NCBI GenBank assembly: GCA_007128515.1
Contig: SKXI01000307.1
Coordinates: 1 to 5,051 of the forward strand
DNA: 5,051 nucleotides
Reading direction: 5' to 3'
Origin: Halococcaceae archaeon
GTDB taxonomy: Archaea; Halobacteriota; Halobacteria; Halobacteriales; Halalkalicoccaceae
The translations under genes and the position numbers were made by a program. Each line of letters begins with the position of its first letter. Position 1 is the first letter of the stretch. Shown piece after piece: positions 1 through 4,202 of this stretch. Under the pieces are notes generated by a model, which made no database searches, was not told the DNA's origin, and saw only the letters and a list, made by a program, of their open reading frames with translations.

Positions 1-60
1 GACGCCGTGGAGGCAGCGGGCGGCAACCCCGACGCGGCGAAGGTCGAGAACTTCGGCTGA
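1..60 (+). CDS. C-terminal end of an unidentified protein (partial)
   Basis: Frame 1 is open from the left edge to a TGA at 58-60 and gives 19 residues ending AAKVENFG. The segment is Ala/Glu/Asp-rich with G/C third positions (gac gcc gtg gag gca gcg), like genuine haloarchaeal coding sequence. The rest of the gene lies upstream of the window. Nineteen residues without a motif do not allow a family assignment. The next gene to the right (hydrolase) is convergent, so this gene's 3' end faces a 552-base gap that would contain its terminator. Confidence 0.7.
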   Translation, partial: DAVEAAGGNPDAAKVENFG

Positions 61-119
61 AGAGCCCTCGCGGCCGATTGGCAGCGCGGCTCACGGGTCG
101 TTCCCCTCCGTTCGCCACT

Positions 120-140
120 CGGGGGTGCTCCGCACCCTCG
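120..140. repeat. Tight GC-rich hairpin
   Basis: CGGGGGTGC (120-128) and GCACCCTCG (132-140) pair over nine positions with one G-T wobble around a three-base loop TCC. It lies 60 bases past the stop of the partial left gene and could act at that transcript's 3' end. There is no T-run after it, so a terminator role is only inferred. Confidence 0.4.
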
Positions 141-197
141 CACCGCTCGCCCTTTTACTGTCTGTGAGGTCCACAAGCGAGCCAGCCCTTCCCCGTT

Positions 198-231
198 CGG
201 ATCGCGAGCCCCAAAACGTGCTCACGATCCG
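198..231. repeat. Long imperfect hairpin
   Basis: The arm 198-209 (CGGATCGCGAGC) is the reverse complement of 220-231 (GCTCACGATCCG) at 11 of 12 positions; the one mismatch is C205 against A224. The loop is ten bases and contains AAAA. It is one of the strongest simple stem-loops in the left half of the window. It could be a 3' structure of the left gene's transcript or part of a mobile-element remnant; its function is unknown. Confidence 0.5.
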
Positions 232-384
232 GGGCCGCATCTCCGATCGAGAGTGTAAAGCGTGACCGGTTCGCTCATCCCTCGACGACCGCCGAACGAA
301 CGGTGAGTATAGGAGGTACACGTAGCGATCAGTCTGTGAAGCTACCCAGAACTTGGTAATAGTCGCGTGCGAGATACGAATATG

Positions 385-403
385 GATTCATTACGAGTGA
401 ATC
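385..403. repeat. Spaced palindrome, possible operator half-sites
   Basis: GATTCA (385-390) and TGAATC (398-403) are perfect six-base inverted half-sites with a seven-base spacer, so the centres are 13 bases apart. The surrounding DNA is AT-rich for this window. Dimeric regulators commonly bind such sites, but no gene start lies close downstream on either strand, so an operator role is unsupported. Confidence 0.3.
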
Positions 404-505
404 GTGTTACAATCCCCTGCTTCTGATCATTGGAAGGATCTGTGGCCGGTGGTGGACGCCTCCCAACTGGATTCAACGGGCATCTCTTCCAGGAATGGGT
501 GTTCT

Positions 506-522
506 GCCCGACCGGTTCGGGC
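506..522. terminator. Hairpin downstream of the hydrolase gene
   Basis: GCCCGA (506-511) and TCGGGC (517-522) form a perfect six-base stem with a five-base loop. It lies about 90 bases beyond the hydrolase stop on the transcribed (minus) side. No T-run follows, and haloarchaeal termination often depends on T-rich tracts rather than hairpins, so the terminator label is tentative. Confidence 0.25.
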
Positions 523-612
523 GTGAGCGATTTGCGCGATATATCCCTGGTAGTCAGCTGCCGCCGTCCGGTCTCTCGCTTCCTGGCCCCATCGAGCGCC
601 CCCACCTGCGGC

Positions 613-1431
613 TCACTGTGCCTTTCTGCCGATGAAGTCTCGTGTCGCCTCGACGTACTCGTCGGGGCGTGTCATGTGGGGTATATGACCGGCGTCCTCG
701 AACCGCGCAACCTCGACAGCGGGCAACGAATCGGCGAGTCTCGACACCACCCCGGCATACGTCGGAGGGCTCTCACTCCCCGTCGTCAGCATCACGGGTC
801 GGTGAAACTCCGCGAGCCACGCCGGGTCGAAGGCGTACTGGTCCGGATCCCTCGCTTCGTCCAGGAACGCCGGGGCGTTCTCGACCATGGTCGACCGGAG
901 ATCCGGGGGGAGCTGCGACCAGCTCCCGGATCCGAGTTCGAACTCGATGAACCGCCTGGCGCCACCCTCGTGGTCCCCGGAAGCGATGCGATCGACGACG
1001 GTCGCCGTCATCTCCTCGTCCTCCTCGACGAGCGGGGCCAGGTCCGGATCATCGGAGATGAGGTCGAATAGCGGCGGCTCGTGGGCGATGACGCCGTGCA
1101 GCAGCTCGGCGTGCCCGGCGGCCAGTCGCAGCGCGATCGAGGCGCCGAACGAGTTCCCCACCACCCAGGCGGGAGCCAGTCCCAGCCGCTCGATCAGCGC
1201 TGCCAGGTCGGCGACGTGGTCATCGGTGGTACCATGTCCGGGCCGACGCTCGCTTTGGCTGTGGCCGCGACGGTCGTAGGCCACGACGCGGAACGACTCG
1301 GCCAACGCCCCAACGACGTCATCCCAGTCGTGGTGCGAACTCCAGGAACCGTGCACGAGCACGAGCGGTGGCCCGCTCCCCGTCAGGTTGTAGGCGATCT
1401 CGGTCCCATCGGTAACCGTGACAGTCTCCAT
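613..1431 (-). CDS. Alpha/beta-fold hydrolase
   Basis: This is a 272-residue cytoplasmic hydrolase of the alpha/beta fold; its substrate (ester, lactone or similar) cannot be told from sequence. Visible family landmarks are LVLVHGSW at about 23-30 (HG oxyanion motif), YDRRGHSQS at 52-60, and the nucleophile elbow GNSFGAS at 92-98 with Ser94 as nucleophile. Next comes TTGSESPP near 216-223, where Glu220 is the likely catalytic acid, then GHIPH with His249 as catalytic base and a C-terminal helix EYVEATRDFI. The length is usual for the family. I chose the ATG at 1431 because METVTVTDGTEIAY begins directly at the first strand of the fold. An in-frame ATG at 1467 would add twelve Pro/Glu-rich residues (284 total) and cannot be excluded. 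The gene is divergent from the aldo/keto reductase and stands alone. The composition is acidic, as in halophiles. Confidence 0.9.
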   Translation of the reverse strand: METVTVTDGTEIAYNLTGSGPPLVLVHGSWSSHHDWDDVVGALAESFRVVAYDRRGHSQSERRPGHGTTDDHVADLAALIERLGLAPAWVVGNSFGASIALRLAAGHAELLHGVIAHEPPLFDLISDDPDLAPLVEEDEEMTATVVDRIASGDHEGGARRFIEFELGSGSWSQLPPDLRSTMVENAPAFLDEARDPDQYAFDPAWLAEFHRPVMLTTGSESPPTYAGVVSRLADSLPAVEVARFEDAGHIPHMTRPDEYVEATRDFIGRKAQ

Positions 1432-1583
1432 GTCCGCCCCTTCGTCCGGTGGTGGTGTTTCGGGCATACGTCAGTCCACCCCTGACCACCTATGCGGATT
1501 CGTCACAAAGAGTTATCTACTGACAAATCTGCACGGGCTGAAAGAAGAGTGGTCGGTGGACGATACGCGCTGTGTATCTCGCA

Positions 1584-1642
1584 TGGCGCTACGAACACCA
1601 TCTGGTATTGGCAGGTATCCCAGCGATCAGCTCGTAGCGCTA
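1584..1642. repeat. Inverted repeat in the divergent promoter region
   Basis: GCGCTACGA (1586-1594) is the exact reverse complement of TCGTAGCGC (1632-1640); with one G-T wobble the arms extend to 1584 and 1642. The arms enclose 37 bases. It lies roughly midway between the two divergent starts, about 105 bases from the reductase ATG, so it could be a pair of regulator half-sites, a cruciform or a structured leader. None of these can be decided from sequence. Confidence 0.5.
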
Positions 1643-1716
1643 CCTACCGGTTGCGTCTCCGAACACCGGCTGAAACGATTCACCGGAAACCGGCCGACCC
1701 ACCGCAGGCCCAACCC

Positions 1717-1722
1717 CTATCC
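1717..1722 (+). promoter_or_regulatory. Weak TATA-like box of the aldo/keto reductase gene
   Basis: CTATCC lies 25-30 bases before the ATG at 1747, the spacing expected if transcription starts at or very near the start codon. The bases between are CT-rich with no Shine-Dalgarno motif, which fits a leaderless transcript. The match to an archaeal TATA element is poor. Confidence 0.3.
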
Positions 1723-1746
1723 GAATCTCGTCCCTCCGTTCACTCG

Positions 1747-2574
1747 ATGATCGATTCTCTCGCCGGTGACGACGTACCTCGCGCCTCGAGGATGCCCATG
1801 CTCGGCCTCGGCACCTGGCAGAACGACGACCGCGACCAGTGCGTCGAGAGCGTGAAGACCGCGCTCTCGACCGGCTACCGGCACGTCGACACCGCCCAGG
1901 CCTACGGCAACGAGGACGCCGTCGGCGAGGCGATCGCCGAATCCGACGTGCCGAGAGACGAGGTCTTCCTCGCGACGAAGGTCTGGATCGACGACCTGGG
2001 CTACGAGGACGTCCTGGAGAGCACCGAGGAGAGCCTGAAGAGACTCGGGGTGAACGCGGTCGATCTGCTCTACGTCCACTGGCCCGCTCGTACCTACGAC
2101 CCGGCGGAGACGCTCCCGGCGCTCGACGACCTCCGGGACGAGGGGAAGGCCGATCGGATCGGCGTCAGCAACTTCGAACCGGGGGACCTGCACACGGCGG
2201 CCGACCAGCTCGACGCGCCGATCTTCGCGAACCAGGTCGAGTGTCACCCGAAGCTTCCCCAGGAGGAGCTTCGGGAGGTCTGTCGGGAGATGGGGATCGA
2301 ACTCGTCGCCTACTCGCCGCTCGCCCGCGGCGAGGTGTTCGACGTGCCCGAACTCGACGTGATCGCGGCGGACCACGACGCGAGCGCGGCACAGGTGAGC
2401 CTCGCGTGGCTCAGAGAACACGGGATCACCGCGATACCGAAGGCGACCGGGAGAGAGCACATCGCGGAGAACTTCGGATCGCTCTCGCTGTCGCTGTCGG
2501 CGGAGGAGATCGAGACGATCGACGGGATCCCCGAGACCGAGCGGACCGTCGACCCGGCGTTCGCGCCCTGGTAG
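1747..2574 (+). CDS. Aldo/keto reductase
   Basis: This is a soluble NAD(P)H-dependent oxidoreductase of the aldo/keto reductase superfamily (275 residues, normal length for prokaryotic members), reducing a carbonyl to an alcohol; the substrate is unknown. The barrel signatures are all present in order: MPMLGLGTW at 16-24, HVDTAQAYGNE at 46-56 with Asp48 and Tyr53, ATKVW with Lys78, and VHWP with His111. These four complete the catalytic tetrad. GVSNFEP follows at 139-145, NQVECHP at 162-168, AYSPLARG at 188-195 and the cofactor segment IPKATGREHIAENF at 230-243. In that segment Ser and Arg of the common IPKSxxxxR pattern are replaced by Ala233 and His238, so the preference for NADPH is uncertain. 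The ATG at 1747 is chosen because conserved sequence begins right after it; the frame stays open back to 1492 but that extension is Arg-rich and unlike the family. Many Asp/Glu residues fit a halophilic enzyme. Confidence 0.93.
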   Translation: MIDSLAGDDVPRASRMPMLGLGTWQNDDRDQCVESVKTALSTGYRHVDTAQAYGNEDAVGEAIAESDVPRDEVFLATKVWIDDLGYEDVLESTEESLKRLGVNAVDLLYVHWPARTYDPAETLPALDDLRDEGKADRIGVSNFEPGDLHTAADQLDAPIFANQVECHPKLPQEELREVCREMGIELVAYSPLARGEVFDVPELDVIAADHDASAAQVSLAWLREHGITAIPKATGREHIAENFGSLSLSLSAEEIETIDGIPETERTVDPAFAPW

Positions 2575-2612
2575 GCGGCTGACCTCGCGCCCGGTCGGGT
2601 CACCCACAAGGG

Positions 2613-2621
2613 TAATATATA
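2613..2621 (+). promoter_or_regulatory. TATA box of the five-helix membrane protein gene
   Basis: TAATATATA stands out in otherwise GC-rich DNA and is centred about 25 bases before the ATG at 2642. This is the distance from an archaeal TATA box to the transcription start, so the transcript is probably leaderless and starts at the start codon. No Shine-Dalgarno motif precedes the ATG, which agrees. Confidence 0.75.
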
Positions 2622-2641
2622 CGAATAAATAGAATTTCTGC

Positions 2642-3388
2642 ATGGCCGTACAGTCCCGACGGATCGGGGCGATCGGAGCGATCCAGCTAGACCTCCGACG
2701 TCTCCACGAGAGCTGGATGGAGCTGCTGTTCCCACGACAGCGCGACGCCGCCCACTCCGTGCTCGGGAAGTGGACGCCCTCGACGACGAGCGGTTGGGCC
2801 GCGTACAGGAGCTGGGCCGCCCTCGGCGCGCTGCTCGTGGCGCTGGCCTACCCGATGACGCTCGCCGGCTTCGCGCTCCGGTTTCACACGCGACGGATCG
2901 ACCGGGTCGCGGCCGGCCTCGGCGTGGCCGGCGTGATGGGGCTCTCGGTCGTCGTCTGGGGTGCACTCACGGCGATCAGCTGGTTCCGGTTCGCCTACCG
3001 GGGCGAGGAGATCGTCGCGGTCGTCGCGGCGGCGGTCGTCGCGACGCTCGCCGCCGGGGCGGCGGTCGTCTTCGCCCGGGTCGGTGGTCGCGCGGTGACC
3101 GTCGCCCTCGCGTACCCCTCCGCGATGACCGCGCTCTTTCTACCCCCCGTCGTCGCGGCGCTGTTCTCGCCGACCGTCGGCGCGGTGGTGCTGCCCGGGA
3201 GCGACGCGCTCGCGATCTGGCTGCTCGACGAGGTGCTCGTCTACGGCGGGATCGAGGGCTACCTCCGCGGGCACTACAGTCTGGAGGGGGTCGCGTACGT
3301 CGCGATGTGGTTCGCCATCGCGGTGCCGCTCGGCTGGCTGCTCGGGCTGCTCGTCGCGCTCGCCGACGTCGTCAGGCCTCGTACGTAG
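2642..3388 (+). CDS. Five-helix membrane protein of unknown function
   Basis: A 248-residue integral membrane protein. Residues 1-55 are a hydrophilic, mostly helical lead-in that carries the block MELLFPRQRDAAHSVLGKW at about 26-44. Hydrophobic segments follow at roughly 58-79, 89-113, 123-145, 151-183 and 217-242. The long loop at about 184-216 contains acidic residues and Gly/Tyr (DEVLVYGGIEGYLRG), and the tail RPRT is basic. Basic loops after helices 1 and 3 and at the C-terminus suggest the C-terminus is cytoplasmic, but the basic N-terminus makes topology uncertain. I see no transporter, enzyme or receptor motif. The N-terminal block looks like a conserved haloarchaeal signature, though that is recollection. 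The ATG at 2642 is fixed by the TATA box 25 bases upstream. It is separated from the reductase by 67 bases and has its own promoter, so it is not simply an operon partner. Confidence 0.85.
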   Translation: MAVQSRRIGAIGAIQLDLRRLHESWMELLFPRQRDAAHSVLGKWTPSTTSGWAAYRSWAALGALLVALAYPMTLAGFALRFHTRRIDRVAAGLGVAGVMGLSVVVWGALTAISWFRFAYRGEEIVAVVAAAVVATLAAGAAVVFARVGGRAVTVALAYPSAMTALFLPPVVAALFSPTVGAVVLPGSDALAIWLLDEVLVYGGIEGYLRGHYSLEGVAYVAMWFAIAVPLGWLLGLLVALADVVRPRT

Positions 3389-3394
3389 TGTTTA

Positions 3395-3409
3395 CGGCCG
3401 TTTCGGCCG
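3395..3409. terminator. Short hairpin just after the membrane protein gene
   Basis: CGGCCG (3395-3400) repeats at 3404-3409 around TTT; CGGCCG is its own complement, so a six-base stem with a three-base loop forms six bases after the stop codon. It could mark the 3' end of the membrane protein transcript. There is no following T-run, so the role is uncertain. Confidence 0.3.
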
Positions 3410-3417
3410 ATACGCAA

Positions 3418-3427
3418 CTCCTAAGAG
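3418..3427 (+). promoter_or_regulatory. Possible TATA-like element of the zinc-ribbon gene
   Basis: CTCCTAAGAG is the most AT-rich stretch in the 66-base gap and has the CTAAG core often seen in haloarchaeal promoters. Transcription about 25 bases downstream would begin near 3445-3448, very close to the ATG at 3455, leaving a short or partial leader. The match is weak. Confidence 0.3.
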
Positions 3428-3454
3428 CCCACGTTGAGTAGGGAGACCAGCACG

Positions 3455-3604
3455 ATGTCACTTGCAGACACCGTGCGGCGATGGCTGGATGACGATGCGG
3501 CCGTCATCTACGAGTGCAGGGAGTGCGGAACGGCGCTCGATTCGGACGAGTTGATGTGTCCGTTCTGTGGCTCCACCGACGTCTCCGAGTACGACGTCCG
3601 GTAA
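3455..3604 (+). CDS. Small zinc-ribbon protein (49 residues)
   Basis: The frame from ATG 3455 to TAA 3602-3604 encodes 49 residues. Residues 1-20 form a short amphipathic, acidic segment (VRRWLDDD). Two CxxC knuckles follow, CREC at 21-24 and CPFC at 35-38, each trailed by Gly (CG), separated by ten residues, and the protein ends in TDVSEYDVR. Four cysteines in this arrangement are the classic rubredoxin-like zinc ribbon, which binds one structural Zn ion. Such tiny proteins are common in haloarchaea and may bind nucleic acid or protein partners, but the partner here is unknown. GGGAG at 3441-3445 lies nine bases before the ATG and could serve as a ribosome binding site. GC-rich third positions and an acidic composition support a real gene. 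It sits between two membrane-protein genes on the same strand. Confidence 0.85.
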   Translation: MSLADTVRRWLDDDAAVIYECRECGTALDSDELMCPFCGSTDVSEYDVR

Positions 3605-3637
3605 CCCGTAGACCCGCGGTGTCGCTCTCGGTTCATC

Positions 3638-3660
3638 CGTCCCGCCCGGGTGGCGGGACG
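3638..3660. terminator. Perfect nine-base hairpin after the zinc-ribbon gene
   Basis: CGTCCCGCC (3638-3646) pairs perfectly with GGCGGGACG (3652-3660) around a five-base loop CGGGT, 34 bases past the zinc-ribbon stop and before the promoter of the next gene. It probably forms in the 3' region of the zinc-ribbon transcript. No T-run follows, so it may instead stabilise the RNA end or be a protein-binding palindrome. Confidence 0.45.
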
Positions 3661-3702
3661 AGACACGGACGACGAGCGCCGACGCTGGAGAACCGTCAAC
3701 CC

Positions 3703-3708
3703 TTATTT
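3703..3708 (+). promoter_or_regulatory. TATA box of the two-helix membrane protein gene
   Basis: TTATTT lies 22-27 bases before the ATG at 3730 in otherwise GC-rich DNA, with no Shine-Dalgarno motif in between. The spacing implies a leaderless transcript starting at or next to the ATG. Confidence 0.6.
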
Positions 3709-3729
3709 CGGTGCCACCCAACTCGACAC

Positions 3730-3924
3730 ATGGAACTCGACACGACGAAGACGGCGGCCGCGTTCCTCGCGATCGTCGGGGTCGGCGTCGCCGTCCTGCT
3801 CACGATGCCGGTGGGGATGACGACCGACACCGTCCTGATGATGGTCGCTCCGTCGATGATCGCCTACGGGCTGCTGACGCTCGCGATCGGCGTCAAACAC
3901 GGCGAGTACCGCGCGACACACTGA
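3730..3924 (+). CDS. Small two-helix membrane protein (64 residues)
   Basis: The ATG at 3730 is preferred because a TATA-like box sits 22-27 bases upstream; the same frame is open back to 3514 but that part is Arg-rich and crosses the zinc-ribbon gene and a hairpin. The 64-residue product has a short polar N-terminus (MELDTTKT), a first hydrophobic helix at about 9-28, a short MTTDT turn, a second helix at about 34-54 and the tail KHGEYRATH. It is therefore a helical hairpin in the membrane with no catalytic motif. It resembles a small haloarchaeal family of uncharacterised proteins with a conserved VKHGEYRA-type tail (possibly DUF7333, from memory and unverified). Function is unknown. The next gene is convergent, and the 3' side carries two palindromic repeats. 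Confidence 0.82.
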   Translation: MELDTTKTAAAFLAIVGVGVAVLLTMPVGMTTDTVLMMVAPSMIAYGLLTLAIGVKHGEYRATH

Positions 3925-3937
3925 CCTCGAACGCTCT

Positions 3938-4019
3938 CATACGGACTGTTGACCGTCGTACCGGTCATCGTCCGATCGGTCGACGAATCACCGGTAAGAA
4001 ACTCCAACAGTCCGTCTCA
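3938..4019. repeat. Palindromic nested-hairpin element, copy A
   Basis: This element of about 82 bases begins 14 bases after the small membrane protein's stop. The outer stem ACGGACTGTTG (3941-3951) pairs perfectly with CAACAGTCCGT (4005-4015). After a 7/8-base internal loop, TACCGGT (3959-3965) pairs with ACCGGTA (3990-3996). Inside that, TCGTC (3968-3972) pairs with GACGA (3982-3986). The left arm closely matches the left arm of copy B (4119-4202). It is probably a copy of a dispersed palindromic or MITE-like repeat; a bidirectional 3'-end structure is the alternative. Confidence 0.72.
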
Positions 4020-4057
4020 AAGGGATCACCGGAGCCGATCGTCTCTCTCGGGCGTAC

Positions 4058-4070
4058 ACACCACCGGTGT
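4058..4070. repeat. Small hairpin between the two palindromic elements
   Basis: ACACC (4058-4062) pairs with GGTGT (4066-4070) around a three-base loop; the same bases also contain the eight-base palindrome CACCGGTG. It may be part of a larger folded region spanning the whole convergent gap. Confidence 0.3.
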
Positions 4071-4083
4071 CGTTCGATTCGGG

Positions 4084-4106
4084 GTCGAGGAACTGTGGAT
4101 CTCGAC
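4084..4106. repeat. Six-base hairpin between the two palindromic elements
   Basis: GTCGAG (4084-4089) and CTCGAC (4101-4106) are perfect inverted repeats with an 11-base loop. They sit in the roughly 100 bases separating copies A and B and share no obvious motif with either copy. Confidence 0.35.
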
Positions 4107-4118
4107 GACGAACCCTGG

Positions 4119-4202
4119 CACACGGACTGCTGTACGTCAGTACCGGCGCAACCGCAGGACGATCGCCCTTGCGCCGGTAGATCGCTACAGCAGACCGTAT
4201 CA
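4119..4202. repeat. Palindromic nested-hairpin element, copy B, overlapping a stop codon
   Basis: This element of about 84 bases has the same plan as copy A. The outer arm ACGGACTGCTGTA (4122-4134) pairs with TACAGCAGACCGT (4186-4198) at 12 of 13 positions. A symmetrical 6/6 internal loop separates it from the perfect 11-base inner stem TACCGGCGCAA (4141-4151) with TTGCGCCGGTA (4169-4179), around a 17-base loop. Its right end includes the TGA stop of the reductase gene (4200-4202). On the minus strand the element therefore begins exactly where that reading frame ends. The position suggests either insertion at the stop codon or a role in the 3' end of the reductase mRNA. Confidence 0.75.

Larger units (their letters stand above)
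61..612. other. Long convergent intergenic stretch without a convincing gene
   Basis: This 552-base gap lies between the end of the partial left gene and the stop of the hydrolase. Open frames here (minus-strand 91-321 and 342-605, plus-strand from 430) encode Arg/Ser/Pro-rich, acid-poor products unlike haloarchaeal proteins. What can be seen is a tight hairpin at 120-140, a long hairpin at 198-231, an orphan GGAGGT at 312-317 preceded by a TATA-like GAGTATA, an inverted repeat at 385-403 and a hairpin at 506-522. Part of the stretch could be a decayed gene or an old mobile-element remnant, but nothing recognisable as a transposase remains. Confidence 0.55.
1432..1746. other. Divergent promoter region between hydrolase and aldo/keto reductase
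   Basis: This gap of about 315 bases must hold the promoters of both flanking genes. On the hydrolase side a weak TATA-like GCATAG (minus strand, 1490-1495) lies about 25 bases before the alternative start at 1467. On the reductase side CTATCC (1717-1722) lies about 25-30 bases before 1747. A 9-base perfect inverted repeat sits in the middle (1586-1594 / 1632-1640). Plus-strand frames across this stretch are open but encode basic, Arg-rich peptides with no similarity to either enzyme family, so I treat it as non-coding. Confidence 0.55.

Noticed and set aside
91..605. Minus-strand open frames at 91-321 and 342-605
   Set aside because: The products are Arg/Ser/Pro-rich and acid-poor, atypical of haloarchaeal proteins, and run through hairpins; no motif is visible.
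430..1071. Plus-strand open frame of 213 codons opposite the hydrolase
   Set aside because: It lies antisense to a gene with complete alpha/beta-hydrolase motifs, and its own product is Arg-rich with no recognisable domain.
1581..1650. tRNA-like or riboswitch-like fold around the 1584-1642 inverted repeat
   Set aside because: There is no T-loop GGTTC-type motif, no cloverleaf spacing and no known riboswitch core; it is kept only as an inverted repeat.
1492..1746. N-terminal extension of the aldo/keto reductase frame
   Set aside because: The 85 extra residues are Arg/Ser-rich, contain no family sequence and span the inverted repeat and promoter region; conserved sequence begins just after the ATG at 1747.
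1839..2582. Alternative-frame open frames overlapping the aldo/keto reductase on both strands
   Set aside because: They are typical GC-rich shadows made almost entirely of Arg, Gly, Asp and Pro; the reductase frame has all catalytic motifs.
3001..3066. Repetitive GTCGTCGCGGCGG tract
   Set aside because: It encodes an Ala/Val transmembrane helix with GC-biased codons, so the repetition is explained by the protein.
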